Source: Gloeocapsopsis sp. IPPAS B-1203
Lineage (GTDB): Bacteria; Cyanobacteriota; Cyanobacteriia; Cyanobacteriales; Chroococcidiopsidaceae
Assembly: GCF_002749975.1 (NCBI RefSeq)
Contig: NZ_PEIG01000022.1
Coordinates: forward strand, 16,535 to 80,534
Direction of reading: 5' to 3'
DNA: 64,000 nt
The translations under genes and the position numbers were made by a program. Shown here piece after piece: positions 36,347-44,199 of the stretch. Below the pieces are notes generated by a model that ran no database searches, was not told where the DNA came from, and was given only the letters and a program-made list of their open reading frames with translations. Numbering within the stretch: the stretch's first letter is position 1; each line of letters opens with the position of its first letter.

Positions 36347-36448
36347 TTAATAAGTGTATAAAGTTATTTTCTATAGTCTAAGTAATATAAGCTTGAATGT
36401 TTGATTAGCAAGTTTCCTTTAATCAATAGCTTCGATAGCATCAAGAAC

Positions 36449-36619
36449 TTATTTAACTATTTCAGGATGTAAGATATTGCCAGCGTGGAAAGGAACAACG
36501 ACTCTATTATTATCTCTAAGATAAATTCTCTGATTGCCTTTACTTCTGATTAATACAAAACAGGCATTAAATAATAGTTTCGCCGTTAATCGCGGTAGTC
36601 TAGGCAACTTGAACCTCAA
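36449..36619 (-). pseudogene. hicA: HicA-like toxin, probably inactivated
   Basis: Open frame of 56 codons overlapping the end of hicB by 20 nt, with only TTG as possible start. It reads KLPRLPRLTAKLLFNACFVL, then IRSKGNQRIYLRDNNRVVVP, then FHAGNILHPEIVK and TAA. The order of segments is that of HicA mRNA-interferase toxins (PRLT-K..., RxKGSHRIY, VVPFHxGxxLHPxIVK). Against the family, the catalytic His of KGSH is replaced (KGNQ), a few residues of the first helix are missing, and a TAA cuts the C-terminal helix; the frame continues as VLDAIEAID before a second stop. I infer a decayed toxin beside an intact antitoxin. Confidence 0.68.
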
Positions 36620-36824
36620 ACGTCATCGTCGATATTTCTTTACTTAAAAGTGCTTCTCTCTCCTCACGTGATAGTGTTTCCAAATAAAGTTCAATTGCTT
36701 CTTGAATATTAGCAGTTACATCCTCAAAAGAATCTCCTTGAGATTGACAACCCTCTAAATTAGGACAATACGCATAATATCCGTGTTCATCTTTTTCAAT
36801 CACAACACTGATTTTGTATGACAT
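36600..36824 (-). CDS. hicB: HicB-family antitoxin
   Basis: 74 residues. The partial RNase H-like HicB fold is evident: YKISVVIEKDEHGYYAYCPN, LEGCQSQGDSFEDVTANIQE, AIELYLETL, matching the short HicB antitoxins that lack a separate DNA-binding domain. It lies upstream of and overlapping the hicA remnant, the antitoxin-first order common in cyanobacteria. It may also bind operator DNA as a complex with HicA. The ATG at 36824 has GGAGAT upstream. With the toxin damaged, its current role is uncertain; it could counter a related HicA elsewhere. Confidence 0.86.
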   Translation of the reverse strand: MSYKISVVIEKDEHGYYAYCPNLEGCQSQGDSFEDVTANIQEAIELYLETLSREEREALLSKEISTMTFEVQVA

Positions 36825-36879
36825 TATTATCTCCTGATCTCACTCATTGCGTACATTCGTTAACTATCCATCTTTTGAA

Positions 36880-38124
36880 CTATTTCCATTTATTATCAAA
36901 AGATGTATGCTCAAGCGTATTAACAAAACAGAGATTATCAAACTCTTGATATTCACCCATTTTTTGCTTATAGGCAAACTCAATATTTAAGTTAGCAATA
37001 TAATAGGGTAAAATTGCCACTTCATTGCAGTGGATTTCATTTTTATACTTGTACGGCAAAGTATTTTTAGGCAAATATTCAATTAATTCAGTAATAAAAG
37101 TACCTGTACCAGTTGCAGGATCTAAAATTTCAGCATTTTTATCTGCTAATAGTTTACCAAAGTGCTTATGTGTTAAATAATCGACACTCTCAATCATGAA
37201 CCGCACAATCTCATTTGGAGTATAGACAATTCCTAATCTATCTGCTGCTTTAGGGTTATACGCTTTATAAAAATTCTCGTAAACTGCTTTGAGAAACTTT
37301 TGCTTTTCGTGATGATTGTAAATATTAGCAGCAGTTCGTCTAATGACTCCGTAATAACGTTCAATCGTACCTAAAATATTTCGACGATTACTTACTGTAA
37401 AAAATGTATCGATGACACGCTGTAACTTACAAGCAACATTATTTTCTCTATGAAACTGTGATTTATTGAATATATTGATAAAAATATCTTCTGTGAGAAT
37501 GTACTAAATCATCATTTCTCGCACATCCAATAATGTAATCTCAGGATTAATAGATTCTTGACATATCTTCCAAAAATTATCTCTACATTTGCAAAACTCC
37601 GCATTCGTTTCTTGTTGCTGAGCAATCATATCTCTTAGAGTGACAAGAATTGTCGGCAAATCTTACTTGAATGTCTCAATAGCAGCGCGAAAATCTTTAA
37701 CTTCAGGGCGAACGTAATTAATAAATGTTGTAATAGCACTATCTAACCCTTCCGCATCTCGCATGGGAACACGCATTGCTTCATTACCACTCTGAATTAA
37801 AACGGCTGTCTGGGAATCTTCAAACAGAAGGTTACTATCGGGATAACCTTTTGCCAGCTTTTTATCTATTGCTTGATCTAAATTGTCATATTGATCTTTA
37901 CTTTCTCAATATCCCCAATCTAGACGTAAAGCATCTTTAACAGTACCATCAGGATAAACTACTTTACCATTCTTTGTTTTATAATCAAGTTCAGAAACTA
38001 ATAAAAATTCTCTCGGTTTACACTACTCATTTAGTAAGTTTTGAAAAGCAGTTCTAATTGATGTTTCTTTGCGCGAACCGCTATACTGGATAAACTTATC
38101 AACTTCTGCATGATATTTATTAAT
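36880..38124 (-). pseudogene. Single-chain restriction-modification enzyme (nuclease + N6-adenine methylase), decayed
   Basis: One continuous minus-strand frame is interrupted only by four stop codons: TAG 38023-38025, TGA 37906-37908, TAA 37663-37665, TAG 37504-37506. Before and between them it reads IQYSGSRKETSIRTAFQNLL, VYPDGTVKDALRLDWGY, FEDSQTAVLIQSGNEAMRVP, then ERYYGVIRRTAANIYN, RLGIVYTPNEIVRFMIESV and methylase motif I EILDPATGTGTFI with IANLNIEFAYKQKMGEYQEF. This is the nuclease-specificity/methylase layout of type ISP/IIG enzymes. It ends before the catalytic NPPY motif, so the C-terminal half is deleted. No start codon is evident at the 5' end. The last intact piece is 108 codons (36880-37206). 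Confidence 0.8.
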
Positions 38125-38847
38125 TAACAATAATGATATTACTAGAAAAATATAATTTATAGTTATGTCAAAACTAACCTGTTAGAAGACAAAGCTTCTT
38201 CAGAAAAAATACGTTATTAAAAGTAGAGATCTTATATTGCGATCGCTTCTATTTCAAGATAACTACAAAAAGCAAATTTAATAATATAGCTAGTAAATTC
38301 CATAAATATACATGGTATTTATTTTCTGAAATGGGTATGTAATAAATGCCCGTATTCATACTTAAGCAACTTTGACTAGCTTACAGATATCTTTATAAAA
38401 CCTTAATAGTAAATTTTCTGATATTGGCAATAAATAGAATAATTACGGTGAGATTTAAAGTTATTTTTTTTACCTTAGTGCTTCCGTATAAATTGGTATA
38501 GACAGCCGAGATGGCTATCATACATTTAATTCAATAGAATTGTAATTTGGTAACGTAGCTTACATAAATCAATTATCATTTATTAAGTCCGCAATTCTGA
38601 TTTGGCATTTATATTTTAAACAAGTTGAAATGATAGCTTCACAGATAAATAAAAGCTTTTATTGTCTTTCATAAGATACAAAAATTTTAGCCTTATCGAT
38701 AGATTAAACTCTATATTAAACCCAAGAAAATCTTATTTATTAAGTTATAAAATGCTTTATTAACTTGTGAGAATTTTTGCTGACTTTTCTAGAAATAACA
38801 GTTACAAAAAAGATAATTAAAGTTCTCAATTAGATGGAGGACAACAA
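38125..38847. other. AT-rich intergenic region upstream of the apcD4-like gene
   Basis: 0.72 kb, strikingly AT-rich, with no coding signal. The GGAGG at about 38836 is the ribosome-binding site of the phycobiliprotein gene. A light-regulated promoter is expected here, but I could not identify a specific operator. Confidence 0.5.
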
Positions 38848-39324
38848 ATGAGCATAGTAGCACAAGTAATAGCTCAATCTGATGATGCTAATCGCTTTTT
38901 AAGTAATACTGAGCTAGACAAGCTACAAGACTTTTTCAGAACAGGAGAACAACGGCTAAAAGTTGCTCAAATCTTGACACAAAATGAACAAAAAATTGTG
39001 GAAGAAGGTAGCCGCCGCTTTTGGCAAGTAGTTCCGAATACACCAAGTAATAGCGGCGATCCTAAAAAGACAGCATTATGTCAAAGAGATCAAAGCTGGT
39101 ATTTACGATTGATTAGCTACGCTGTCTTAGCAGGAAATATGAAGCCTCTGGAAGATATTGGCGTAGATGGCATGCGAGAAATGTATACTTCTTTAGGTGT
39201 TCCTGTCGGTAACATTGGCAATTGTATGCGCTGCCTCAAAGAAGTTGCCAGTAACATGATGAGTAGTGAAGAAGCTGCGATCGCCAAGCCTTATTTTGAT
39301 TATCTGATTCGCGCAATGTATTAA
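38848..39324 (+). CDS. apcD4: Allophycocyanin alpha-type subunit (ApcD4-like)
   Basis: 158 residues of globin-like phycobiliprotein fold, alpha/ApcD type (SIVAQVIAQSDDANRFLSNT; EKxVEE...; GVPVGNIGNCMRCLKEVA). The bilin-binding Cys is retained in TALCQRDQSWYLRLISYAVL (Cys78, equal to Cys81 of canonical subunits), so the loop before it (PSNSGDPKK) is about three residues shorter than in ordinary ApcD. GGAGG precedes the ATG. Together with the beta gene 97 bp downstream and the CP43-like gene facing it, this is best explained as ApcD4 of the LoLiP system, a far-red-shifted allophycocyanin made in low light. The paralogue number is inferred from context and not proven by phylogeny. Confidence 0.83.
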   Translation: MSIVAQVIAQSDDANRFLSNTELDKLQDFFRTGEQRLKVAQILTQNEQKIVEEGSRRFWQVVPNTPSNSGDPKKTALCQRDQSWYLRLISYAVLAGNMKPLEDIGVDGMREMYTSLGVPVGNIGNCMRCLKEVASNMMSSEEAAIAKPYFDYLIRAMY

Positions 39325-39328
39325 CTCT

Positions 39329-39356
39329 ACTCCTGAAATTATAGGAGTCTTTTTTT
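39329..39356 (+). terminator. Intrinsic-terminator-like hairpin between alpha and beta genes
   Basis: ACTCCT (39329-39334) and AGGAGT (39343-39348) form a stem followed by C and seven Ts, 5 bp after the alpha stop codon. It could partially terminate transcription or protect the 3' end of an alpha-only mRNA. Confidence 0.7.
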
Positions 39357-39421
39357 ACGCAATTCATTTTTTGAATCTCATTTCTGCAATCTTTTTACCA
39401 ATTTAGTTTGAGAAAAAAGCA

Positions 39422-39907
39422 ATGCAAGATACGATTACTTCGCTTATCAATCCTGCAGATCAACGCGGTAAATATCTGGAAACCGAGGAGTTGGAAAAAC
39501 TTAGAAGATATTTCCAATCAGGTGAATTACGTGTCAAAGCTGCCTCTGCAATTAGTAACAATGCTGCTAATATTATCCGCGAATCTGTAGCAAATTCGTT
39601 ACTGTACGGTGATATTACCTGTCCTGGTGGGAATATGTATCCTACTCGCCGTTACGCTGCTTGTATCCGCGATTTAACTCTCTTTCTACGTTATGCTACT
39701 TATGCGATGCTAGCTGCTGATCCTTCCATTTTGGATGAGCGAGTACTTGATGGACTGAAGGAAACTTACAATTCGTTAGGTGTTCCTATCCAACCAACCA
39801 TACAAGCAATTCAAGCAATGAAGGAAGTAACAACTCGCATGGTTGGTACTGAAGCGGGTGGAGAAATTGGGATGTATTTCGATCACATCTGTAATGGTTT
39901 AAGTTAA
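39422..39907 (+). CDS. apcB3: Allophycocyanin beta-type subunit (ApcB3-like)
   Basis: 161 residues, the normal length. It is clearly an ApcB ([40 protein letters not shown]) with the bilin Cys81 in [20 protein letters not shown], Asn71 (the usual N-methylation site) in PGGNMY, and the C-terminal [12 protein letters not shown]. Differences from housekeeping ApcB include TLFLR for DYYLR after the Cys and P74 in NMYPTRR. It lies 97 bp after the alpha gene on the same strand. Paired with the ApcD4-like subunit it should form a red-shifted allophycocyanin. The ribosome-binding site is weak (GAGAAAAAAGC). Confidence 0.86.
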   Translation: MQDTITSLINPADQRGKYLETEELEKLRRYFQSGELRVKAASAISNNAANIIRESVANSLLYGDITCPGGNMYPTRRYAACIRDLTLFLRYATYAMLAADPSILDERVLDGLKETYNSLGVPIQPTIQAIQAMKEVTTRMVGTEAGGEIGMYFDHICNGLS

Positions 39908-39955
39908 ACCGTTTGTTTCTTCCAGAATGTCTGAAGTTGTACAGATATAACCTAA

Positions 39956-39985
39956 ATCCCCCAAGTGTGGGGGACTTTGATTTTG
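39956..39985 (+). terminator. Terminator-like hairpin after the beta subunit gene
   Basis: TCCCCC-AAGTGT-GGGGGA followed by CTTTGATTTTG, about 50 bp after the beta stop codon. Confidence 0.65.
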
Positions 39986-40029
39986 TAATCCTAAATCATT
40001 TGTGAGAATCTCTCCTTTTTTTCTTTGTG

Positions 40030-40100
40030 TACTACCCTGCGGGAAGGCTGCGCCAATGTGCTAGCCTACGCATACCGCTCCGCGTCTACGTTTTCCAAAA
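40030..40100. repeat. Dispersed cyanobacterial repeat (CCCTGCGGGAAGGCTGCGCC type)
   Basis: ACCCTGCGGGAAGGCTGCGCC followed by CTACGCATACCGCTCCGCGTCTACG. It is GC-rich against AT-rich surroundings and resembles repeats found scattered through cyanobacterial genomes. It lies between the convergent phycobiliprotein and isiX-like genes. Confidence 0.55.
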
Positions 40101-40144
40101 AATCTTACAACTCAAATAGGATCGCTATAGTAGGCAATCCCGAT

Positions 40145-40178
40145 GGGAGATGGAATAGAATCCATCTCCCTATTTTTT
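40145..40178 (-). terminator. Strong hairpin between apcB3-like and isiX-like genes
   Basis: GGGAGATGG-AATAGAAT-CCATCTCCC, a 9-bp stem followed on the plus strand by TATTTTTT. It is positioned to end both the phycobiliprotein transcript and, on the other strand, the isiX-like transcript whose stop is at 40181. Confidence 0.75.
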
Positions 40179-40180
40179 AT

Positions 40181-41563
40181 CTATTTGCCATACCTGAATG
40201 TTTTCTGTTGTGAACTCTTGCGAGGTTGGTAAGTTGTTTCGTAGAGTTTACGTGGCATTGAATGTGGATATTTTAAATTTGATTGTTCCTCAGTTGGAGT
40301 TTCATAAAATGGATTTGCGTGATTTTTGGGATAGTTAAAGTCGTAAAGAACTTTTTGATTTTGTTGTGAGTTGATCCGACTCAACTTACCATTCGCGTGT
40401 GAAGGATGATAAAGATTGTCATTTGCAGGTTGCTGATAAGCAAAAGTAGGTTTTTGCTCAATTATGGAAGTTTCGTAGAATGTATCTAAATTTGACTGCG
40501 GTTGGTAACTAAAGTGTTTTTGATACGCCAAGTTGGGATTGGGCAAAATTTCTGAGAAAGCATTTTTCCAAGATTCTAATACTGGTTCAAAGTAACTTGA
40601 AGCTAGTCCAAAATGCCAAAGAGAACCTTGAAGGACAACAAACGCAAGGTAGAAATAGGCGTTAGCTAACCAAATTCGCGATGTCGGTTCAGGATTGCCT
40701 GGAGTATAAAAGTGTGGTAGGAGAAATAAATTGAACTGCGATCGCACTCCGTAAAACTCTTCTGGATACACTAGTGTGTTAAATCCGCAATAAAACGCCC
40801 CAGCAAATCCCGCGATCGCTAACCCAAATAGCGAATACCCTAAAATAGCATTTCCAGAAAAGATAAAGCGCCGTTTTACCCAATCAAAAGGCTCTTGAGA
40901 AAGATGCCAAATTCCGCCTAGAATTAGCAGTAGACTTGCGTAGATATGACCGCCGACAACATCTTCTAAGTTATTTACAGCGAATAGATGAAGGATGCGA
41001 TCGCCAATCACCAAGGGATTGAGTGTCGGATTTGTAACAACTCGCACTGCACCAACATTAGCATCGTACAAACCACCGAAAAACATTGCTTTAGCGGCAA
41101 CAAGTAACGCACCTATTCCCAAGAAAATCAGGTGATTACCTAAAATAGCTCCCAATTTCTTAGGATCGTCCCAGCTAAAATGATAGCGACGTGCTGGTAG
41201 TTTCTCATCTTCTAAGCTTGGGGCGACTTTAGTTCGGTGAAACCAAGTACCAAATCCAAAAACTAGCGATGAGATGATTAATACAACAGCAATTCTAAAA
41301 TAAGGTTGGGTATCAATCGCTTGATTATTTAATACACCCCATCCTTGAGTTGCTAAGCGAGGTAGAAAAAATAACCTTTGCCCATACATTGGTTGTGTCG
41401 GAGAATATCGCGCAATCTCCCATAAAACCAACGCACCAACACCAAAACATACTATTGCTGCGTGTGCAATATGTGCAACAAGAAATGTTCCTGACAAGTT
41501 AATAAATCGGGCATTTCCAGCCCACCAAGGATACTTGACCTTGTTTTTGCTGGATGTTTGCAT
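40181..41563 (-). CDS. isiX: CP43/IsiA-family chlorophyll-binding protein with Tyr-rich tail (IsiX-like)
   Basis: 460 residues. The first 340 form the six-helix Pcb/IsiA/CP43 antenna fold: YPWWAGNARFINLSGTFLVA, HIAHAAIVCFGVGALVLWE, GNHLIFLGIGALLVAAKAMF, GGHIYASLLLILGGIWHLS and VVLQGSLWHFGLASS, with the membrane His residues that bind chlorophyll. The large lumenal loop of CP43 is absent, as in IsiA. The C-terminal 120 residues are an extra hydrophilic Tyr/Gln/Asn/Pro-rich tail with FYET at 362-365 and 419-422 and LYET at 440-443. It is not PsaL-like. Convergence with apcD4/apcB3-like genes suggests the LoLiP antenna IsiX. It probably associates with photosystem I or II in thylakoids. Confidence 0.84.
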   Translation of the reverse strand: MQTSSKNKVKYPWWAGNARFINLSGTFLVAHIAHAAIVCFGVGALVLWEIARYSPTQPMYGQRLFFLPRLATQGWGVLNNQAIDTQPYFRIAVVLIISSLVFGFGTWFHRTKVAPSLEDEKLPARRYHFSWDDPKKLGAILGNHLIFLGIGALLVAAKAMFFGGLYDANVGAVRVVTNPTLNPLVIGDRILHLFAVNNLEDVVGGHIYASLLLILGGIWHLSQEPFDWVKRRFIFSGNAILGYSLFGLAIAGFAGAFYCGFNTLVYPEEFYGVRSQFNLFLLPHFYTPGNPEPTSRIWLANAYFYLAFVVLQGSLWHFGLASSYFEPVLESWKNAFSEILPNPNLAYQKHFSYQPQSNLDTFYETSIIEQKPTFAYQQPANDNLYHPSHANGKLSRINSQQNQKVLYDFNYPKNHANPFYETPTEEQSNLKYPHSMPRKLYETTYQPRKSSQQKTFRYGK

Positions 41564-41782
41564 CTTATTTAAAGCCTCAGTTTCAAAGGTTTCCTAGTCA
41601 ATTACAAGAGCGTTCCGAGGAAATCCCACCTGACAAAACTGTTACAAACTTTGACCAAATAGTAAAAATCCTATTTAGTGTCATTATTATGAGCTATGAG
41701 AAATATCGCAATTGATTGCAGTATTTTGTAACCTTATGCAATTTTTTGTAATCTAAACAATTGGCTAAAAGCTAATCGCTAT

Positions 41783-43240
41783 TCAACACTGCCGCAATCG
41801 AGTCAACAGTATCACAATCTCATCAATTGTTTGGCGAATTTCTGCTGCTGGTAAATTCGATTGATTCACAAGAATACTAAAAATCAATGGTTCATAACTA
41901 GTCGCATTGAGATATCCTGATAAAGTAACAATACCGCTCATTGAACCAGTTTTGGCTTGGAGAATGCCTTGCGCGGGGGTGTTCTGAAAGCGACTTTTCA
42001 AAGTACCACTGATTCCTGCAACTGGTAAGGAATTACGGTAGACAGTGGAACTCGCCATAACTCTTAATGTTTGCACTAAAGCTTCTGGACTCGCCAGATT
42101 ATGACGCGACAATCCCGATCCATCTGCTAATACATAACTATTGGGATTGACACCTAATGTTGTTAAGGTATTGCTGACAATCTCTAAACCATTATGATCT
42201 GTAGAGTCGCTACTTGTTGCGATCGCCTCTGGCGCGGCGCTACGCGCAATTATTCTCAATAGTGCCTCAGCATAGAGATTATTACTATTCTGGTTTGTCT
42301 CAATTAAAAGTTGGGCTAGCGGTGGTGATGTGATTGCAGCGAGTTCCTGCGCATTTTCCTGACTCGAACGAGTGATAACTAATTGCTGAGTTGTAATCCC
42401 TGCATTTGCTAACGCAAGACGAAAACGCCGTAAAAAATGTGCTGTCGGTTCAACAACTGCTAAACTGACTGATTGCGGTTCAGCATCAACACTCAAGTTC
42501 CCTTTTATCTGAAGTACTGTACCTTTTAAGTCGCGGCTGACACTCGTTGTTGACGTTTCCTCTGCAGAAACTGTAACAGTCTCATTTTCAACGCGCCACC
42601 ATACCGCTTCAGCAGGATCAGTCCATTGTATTCTTAAGGGTTGACCGATCTGTTGCGGCAATAATTTTAGCTCTACCGCATTTTGATTCAAAATAAAGTT
42701 ACCAAATGGCGCACCATAATCTGCTTGAATATCTTCCCATTCCCAAGTAGGATTTACAACCGCACCCTGAAAGTAACTATCTTCTGCAATGAGTTGGTTA
42801 ACTTGACGAATACCACGCCAACTTAACTGTTGAACTAATTCTTGTAGCTGAGTGTTGGTAAAACTAGGATCTCCGCGTCCGACTATCCGTAAATTGTCAC
42901 TACTGCCATAAACTGAGGTACGAATTTGAAATTGCGAACCCAATCGCTGCAAAGCGGCTGCAGTTGTAAATAATTTGGTATTGGAAGCTGGAATGAAAAA
43001 CTTTTGCGCATCTCGGCTATAGAGGTTTTGTGCAGAAGACAATGTTTGGATGGAAATGCCCCAGCGCAACCGACTAAATTGAGGACGATTAGTGATATTC
43101 TCAATCGCTGTCGCAACTTGTGCAGGGCAAAGCTGTTGGAGAGATTGCTGTTTAACTGCACTTTGTGTTTGGGCAATTGCAGATTTGATACCGAATTGAG
43201 CAAAAAATAGGAGTAATAAGCTAATATACTTAAGCTTCAC
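41783..43240 (-). CDS. dacB: D-alanyl-D-alanine carboxypeptidase/endopeptidase (PBP4, DacB type)
   Basis: 485 residues with a signal peptide (ISLLLLFFAQFGIKSAIAQ). The three penicillin-binding motifs are present: SNTK within FIPASNTKLFTTA (Ser near 86), SNN within NQNSNNLYAEALL (about 320), and KTG within LQAKTGSMSG (about 428). The long insert between motifs 1 and 2 is typical of class C PBP4. It trims or cleaves peptidoglycan cross-links in the periplasm. Spacing to neighbours suggests a single-gene unit. Confidence 0.93.
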   Translation of the reverse strand: MKLKYISLLLLFFAQFGIKSAIAQTQSAVKQQSLQQLCPAQVATAIENITNRPQFSRLRWGISIQTLSSAQNLYSRDAQKFFIPASNTKLFTTAAALQRLGSQFQIRTSVYGSSDNLRIVGRGDPSFTNTQLQELVQQLSWRGIRQVNQLIAEDSYFQGAVVNPTWEWEDIQADYGAPFGNFILNQNAVELKLLPQQIGQPLRIQWTDPAEAVWWRVENETVTVSAEETSTTSVSRDLKGTVLQIKGNLSVDAEPQSVSLAVVEPTAHFLRRFRLALANAGITTQQLVITRSSQENAQELAAITSPPLAQLLIETNQNSNNLYAEALLRIIARSAAPEAIATSSDSTDHNGLEIVSNTLTTLGVNPNSYVLADGSGLSRHNLASPEALVQTLRVMASSTVYRNSLPVAGISGTLKSRFQNTPAQGILQAKTGSMSGIVTLSGYLNATSYEPLIFSILVNQSNLPAAEIRQTIDEIVILLTRLRQC

Positions 43241-43413
43241 GCGATCGCCATTACTGATAGTTGGACAAATTCATTTTGTGAGTATGCCACGAACCTGCAG
43301 CAATTTCTGCGATTTCTACATGAATAAATTAGAGTAAAGTTTGACGCGAAAACTGCTGCGATCGCAAAGTAGTAAAATTTTGTGTATTTCAGTAGCTGTA
43401 ATTTGTAGCAATT

Positions 43414-44100
43414 ATGGGAATACTACGACGAAATTACAAAAAACATCATACAGACACTCAATTGTATTCAAGAAGTTCAAATAGATTTTTATCAAAAGTT
43501 GCGATCGCACTTTCTACATTGGCAATGATCTTTAGTTCCCTGACACTCGCCCGAGTGTTTACGCTCCAACGCGAAGTAGAATCCTTGGAAGATTCGATGC
43601 GGCGATTAACCACTCTACCATCACCAGTTCCCCCTCCTAACTTACCTGATACAACAGATAGCAATATCTCAACACCGCCACCAGTTGTCGCACCGTATTC
43701 TACTACAGCACCGTCACCTACAAGGACACTACCACCAGGTCAGTTTGTACAGTCTGCTTTAAACAATCAAGGGCAAGTCGAATTATTACAAGTGAACCGA
43801 AGCCCTCATCAAGCTAATGTTGTCAATGTGCAAATACGCATCCGTGCGCTAAAACTTAATATTCCCATGTCAGAATACATTGACTTGAGTAATACAACAG
43901 CACGCAATCCGACAACAAATGAAACTTATAAAGCGATTAGTGGTGAATCAACAGGTATTGTATCTTTGGGTGCAATGCAAAGTGCTAATCAACCTGTGGT
44001 TGACGCTTATGTATGGTTACAAGTACCAACACAGATAGAAGTAATTGACATTTATATCCCTAACACTGAACCTTTTGAGCATGTACCAATTGCAAGTTAA
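43414..44100 (+). CDS. Membrane-anchored protein of unknown function
   Basis: 228 residues. A basic N-terminus is followed by one membrane segment (VAIALSTLAMIFSSLTLARV), a short coiled region (LQREVESLEDSMRRL) and a Pro/Thr/Ser-rich linker to about residue 110. The C-terminal 110 residues form a compact beta-rich domain (GQVELLQVNRSPHQANVVNV, KLNIPMSEYIDLSN, AYVWLQVPTQIEVIDIYIP). It would place this domain in the periplasm. I do not recognise the family. It is divergent from dacB, and both may act on the envelope. Confidence 0.72.
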   Translation: MGILRRNYKKHHTDTQLYSRSSNRFLSKVAIALSTLAMIFSSLTLARVFTLQREVESLEDSMRRLTTLPSPVPPPNLPDTTDSNISTPPPVVAPYSTTAPSPTRTLPPGQFVQSALNNQGQVELLQVNRSPHQANVVNVQIRIRALKLNIPMSEYIDLSNTTARNPTTNETYKAISGESTGIVSLGAMQSANQPVVDAYVWLQVPTQIEVIDIYIPNTEPFEHVPIAS

Positions 44101-44119
44101 ACAGATGTCCGGCATAAAT

Positions 44120-44155
44120 AACTAAAGCCCGCAGACTTCAGTCTGGGGCTACACA
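44120..44155. repeat. Dispersed hairpin repeat
   Basis: CTAAAGCCCGCAGACTTCAG plus TCTGGGGCTACACA: a hairpin unit nearly reverse-complementary to that at 25059-25083. It lies between the convergent membrane-protein and ilvB genes and may serve as a terminator. Confidence 0.65.
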
Positions 44156-44199
44156 TAAGTGTGCCTGCGCACACTGTTTGCTATGTTCCTAGGCAATTT

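Noticed and set aside
38848..41563. Full far-red photoacclimation (FaRLiP) cluster
   Set aside because: No rfpABC regulators, chlF/psbA4 or photosystem paralogues are present around the phycobiliprotein genes.
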